A stretch of DNA of 64,000 nt, from NCBI GenBank assembly GCA_016715645.1, contig JADJZR010000010.1:77918-141917 (forward strand), read 5' to 3'. A program made the translations under genes and the position numbers. Numbering within the stretch: the stretch's first letter is position 1; each line of letters opens with the position of its first letter. Shown here piece by piece: positions 63,088 to 64,000 of this stretch. Source of the DNA: Elusimicrobiota bacterium. Its GTDB lineage: Bacteria; Elusimicrobiota; Elusimicrobia; FEN-1173. Under the pieces are notes generated by a model that did no database searches, was not told the origin of the DNA, and worked only from the letters and a program-made list of their open reading frames with translations.

Positions 63088-63768
63088 ATGATTAAGAAAC
63101 GGATCATGGTTGTCGACGACGATCGAGACATTCGCCGTCTGGTGGAAAGCATTTTGGCCAAAGAAGGGTTTGTCACCATCGGGGCGGAAAGCGGCGCAGA
63201 CGCTCTTAAAAAGGTTGAGAACTCCAAGCCGGACCTGATCATATTGGATTTACAACTGCCCGACAAAGACGGGTTCGAGGTGTGTAAAATTTTGCGTGCC
63301 GATCCGGCCACACGGACGATCCCAGTGGTATTTTTGACGGTTCAAAATCTGGACTCTTATAAGATCGCCGGGCTCGAAATGGGGGCAGACGATTACATCA
63401 CCAAACCGTTCAACCAAACCGAGCTGGTGGCGCGCGTGAAAGCGGTTATTCGCCGGGCCGAATGGCGAGACACCAAAGACGTCCCGGTGAAAGAAGGGCC
63501 CCTCAGCGTGGACATGGATAAACACACGGTCATCATGGACGGAAAATCCCTCAATTTAGCGCCGAAAGAGTTCGATCTCCTGCTGGTTTTGATGCGAAAC
63601 CAGGGAAAAGTCCTGACCCGTTCGGAACTGTCCGAATCGGTGTGGGGCCAAGAGTATTCCAACAACACCCGCACGGTGGACGTGCACGTCGGCCGACTAC
63701 GGCGAAAACTAGGAAAACACGGCGAACGGGTCCGAACCGTCGAACGCATAGGCTATCGCTTCGAGTAA
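63088..63768 (+). CDS. OmpR/PhoB-family response regulator
   Basis: 226 residues behind a strong AGGGAGGAAGGG ribosome site. Receiver domain (1-120) with acidic pair VVDDDRDI, phospho-acceptor Asp in LIILDLQLPD, Thr in VVFLTVQ and Lys in YITKPFN. C-terminal winged helix (130-226) ends TVDVHVGRLRRKLGKHGERV, TVERIGYRF. TAGGATACT upstream may be a separate promoter. Target genes unknown. Confidence 0.95.
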   Translation: MIKKRIMVVDDDRDIRRLVESILAKEGFVTIGAESGADALKKVENSKPDLIILDLQLPDKDGFEVCKILRADPATRTIPVVFLTVQNLDSYKIAGLEMGADDYITKPFNQTELVARVKAVIRRAEWRDTKDVPVKEGPLSVDMDKHTVIMDGKSLNLAPKEFDLLLVLMRNQGKVLTRSELSESVWGQEYSNNTRTVDVHVGRLRRKLGKHGERVRTVERIGYRFE

Positions 63769-63808
63769 CCCCCGCTTTCGATTCCGTCCGAGTTCAACTC
63801 TCTTTGGC

Positions 63809-63841
63809 CGTCATTCCGGCATGTTTTTGGCCGGAATCTAG
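63809..63841. repeat. Short REP-like palindrome, copy 2
   Basis: CCGTCATTCCGGC and GGCCGGAATCTAG flank ATGTTTTT. Same family as 16632-16664. Located after the response regulator and followed by TTTTTT, so it may also terminate transcription. Confidence 0.75.
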
Positions 63842-63870
63842 TCTTTTTTAACCCAAACGCAAATTCCTAC

Positions 63871-63903
63871 GCCTAAATATTTGCATTGACGCAAATATTA
63901 GGC
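63871..63903. repeat. AT-rich hairpin
   Basis: GCCTAAATATTTGC and GCAAATATTAGGC are complementary apart from one bulged A, with a 6-base loop. Confidence 0.6.
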
Positions 63904-63929
63904 CTGCATACCTAAAAACATGGTGGAAC

Positions 63930-64000
63930 AGCTCAGGCCCCTCCCCCTGCCCCTCTCCCAGGGAGAGGGAAAGTCAATATTTTCCTTCCTCTTGGGGAAG
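63930..64000. repeat. Dispersed inverted-repeat element, copy 3, cut by window end
   Basis: CCCTGCCCCTCTCCCAGGGAGAGGG and CCTTCCTCTTGGGG correspond to the parts seen at 30700-30792 and 57585-57758. The element continues past base 64000. Confidence 0.65.

Overview
The window is a gene-dense, roughly 55-58 % G+C bacterial chromosome segment of ordinary housekeeping type. An O-antigen ligase-like membrane protein, lipoproteins, periplasmic proteins and a type IV pilus retraction ATPase point to a two-membrane, possibly twitching bacterium. No rRNA is present. An uncultivated lineage such as Elusimicrobiota is my best guess, from gene content only, and is weakly supported.

Layout. 1-4453: TPR protein, Wzy/O-antigen ligase-like protein and a sensor kinase. 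4478-9862: a sugar-phosphate operon (transketolase, transaldolase, triosephosphate isomerase, RpiB) ending in a TPR protein and a lipoprotein. 9960-14135: pilT, a proline-rich protein and a DnaA-like AAA+ protein, the last two apparently sharing a C-terminal domain. 14274-17300: tRNA-Cys, queF, tRNA-Val, thrS, peroxiredoxin. 17369-24354: hpnE, HAD phosphatase, SirB1-like protein, ilvD, cobalamin adenosyltransferase, endonuclease III, DUF309, NUDIX. 24531-30547 (minus): a damage-response-like cassette of RecA-fold protein, small helical protein, divergent B-family DNA polymerase and LexA; the polymerase carries an intein and an array of 57-bp tandem repeats. 30898-35699: Spy-like protein, cysD-cysNC and several small genes. 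35696-41780 (minus): miaA, an ABC exporter, a degenerate HD-GYP protein, a GH94 phosphorylase. 41872-46574: cardiolipin synthase, rhomboid, hydrolase, DUF4301. 46576-49887 (minus): zinc ribbon, FtsB-like, enolase, phosphohexomutase. 50069-57056 (minus): one long overlapping operon for sulfur and cofactor metabolism (DUF2203, folE, phosphatase, MoeB-rhodanese, a RAYT transposase, cysteine synthase, JAMM-sulfite reductase fusion). 57088-61477 (minus): Bcp, membrane proteins, EVE, moaE, nadA, DsrE-like. 61584-63768: a PhoR/PhoB-like pair.

How the genes work together. CysD/CysNC activate sulfate, and the 50-55 kb operon holds siroheme sulfite reductase, an E1-like enzyme fused to rhodanese, cysteine synthase and a JAMM peptidase domain. 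That set matches cysteine synthesis on a ubiquitin-like sulfur carrier, although no carrier gene is visible here. The polymerase/LexA/RecA-fold cassette resembles in logic the lexA-imuA-imuB-dnaE2 mutagenesis cassettes but uses a B-family enzyme with altered catalytic motifs.

Two general cautions. First, at least six conserved genes (tpiA, ilvD, polB, ABC permease, phosphohexomutase, moeB-rhodanese) are broken by frameshifts, mostly single-base changes in short G/C runs; assembly errors are the simplest explanation. Second, many operon-leading genes have a -10-like hexamer 5-8 nt before the start codon and no Shine-Dalgarno, suggesting common leaderless transcription, while internal genes use ATGA/GTGA overlaps.
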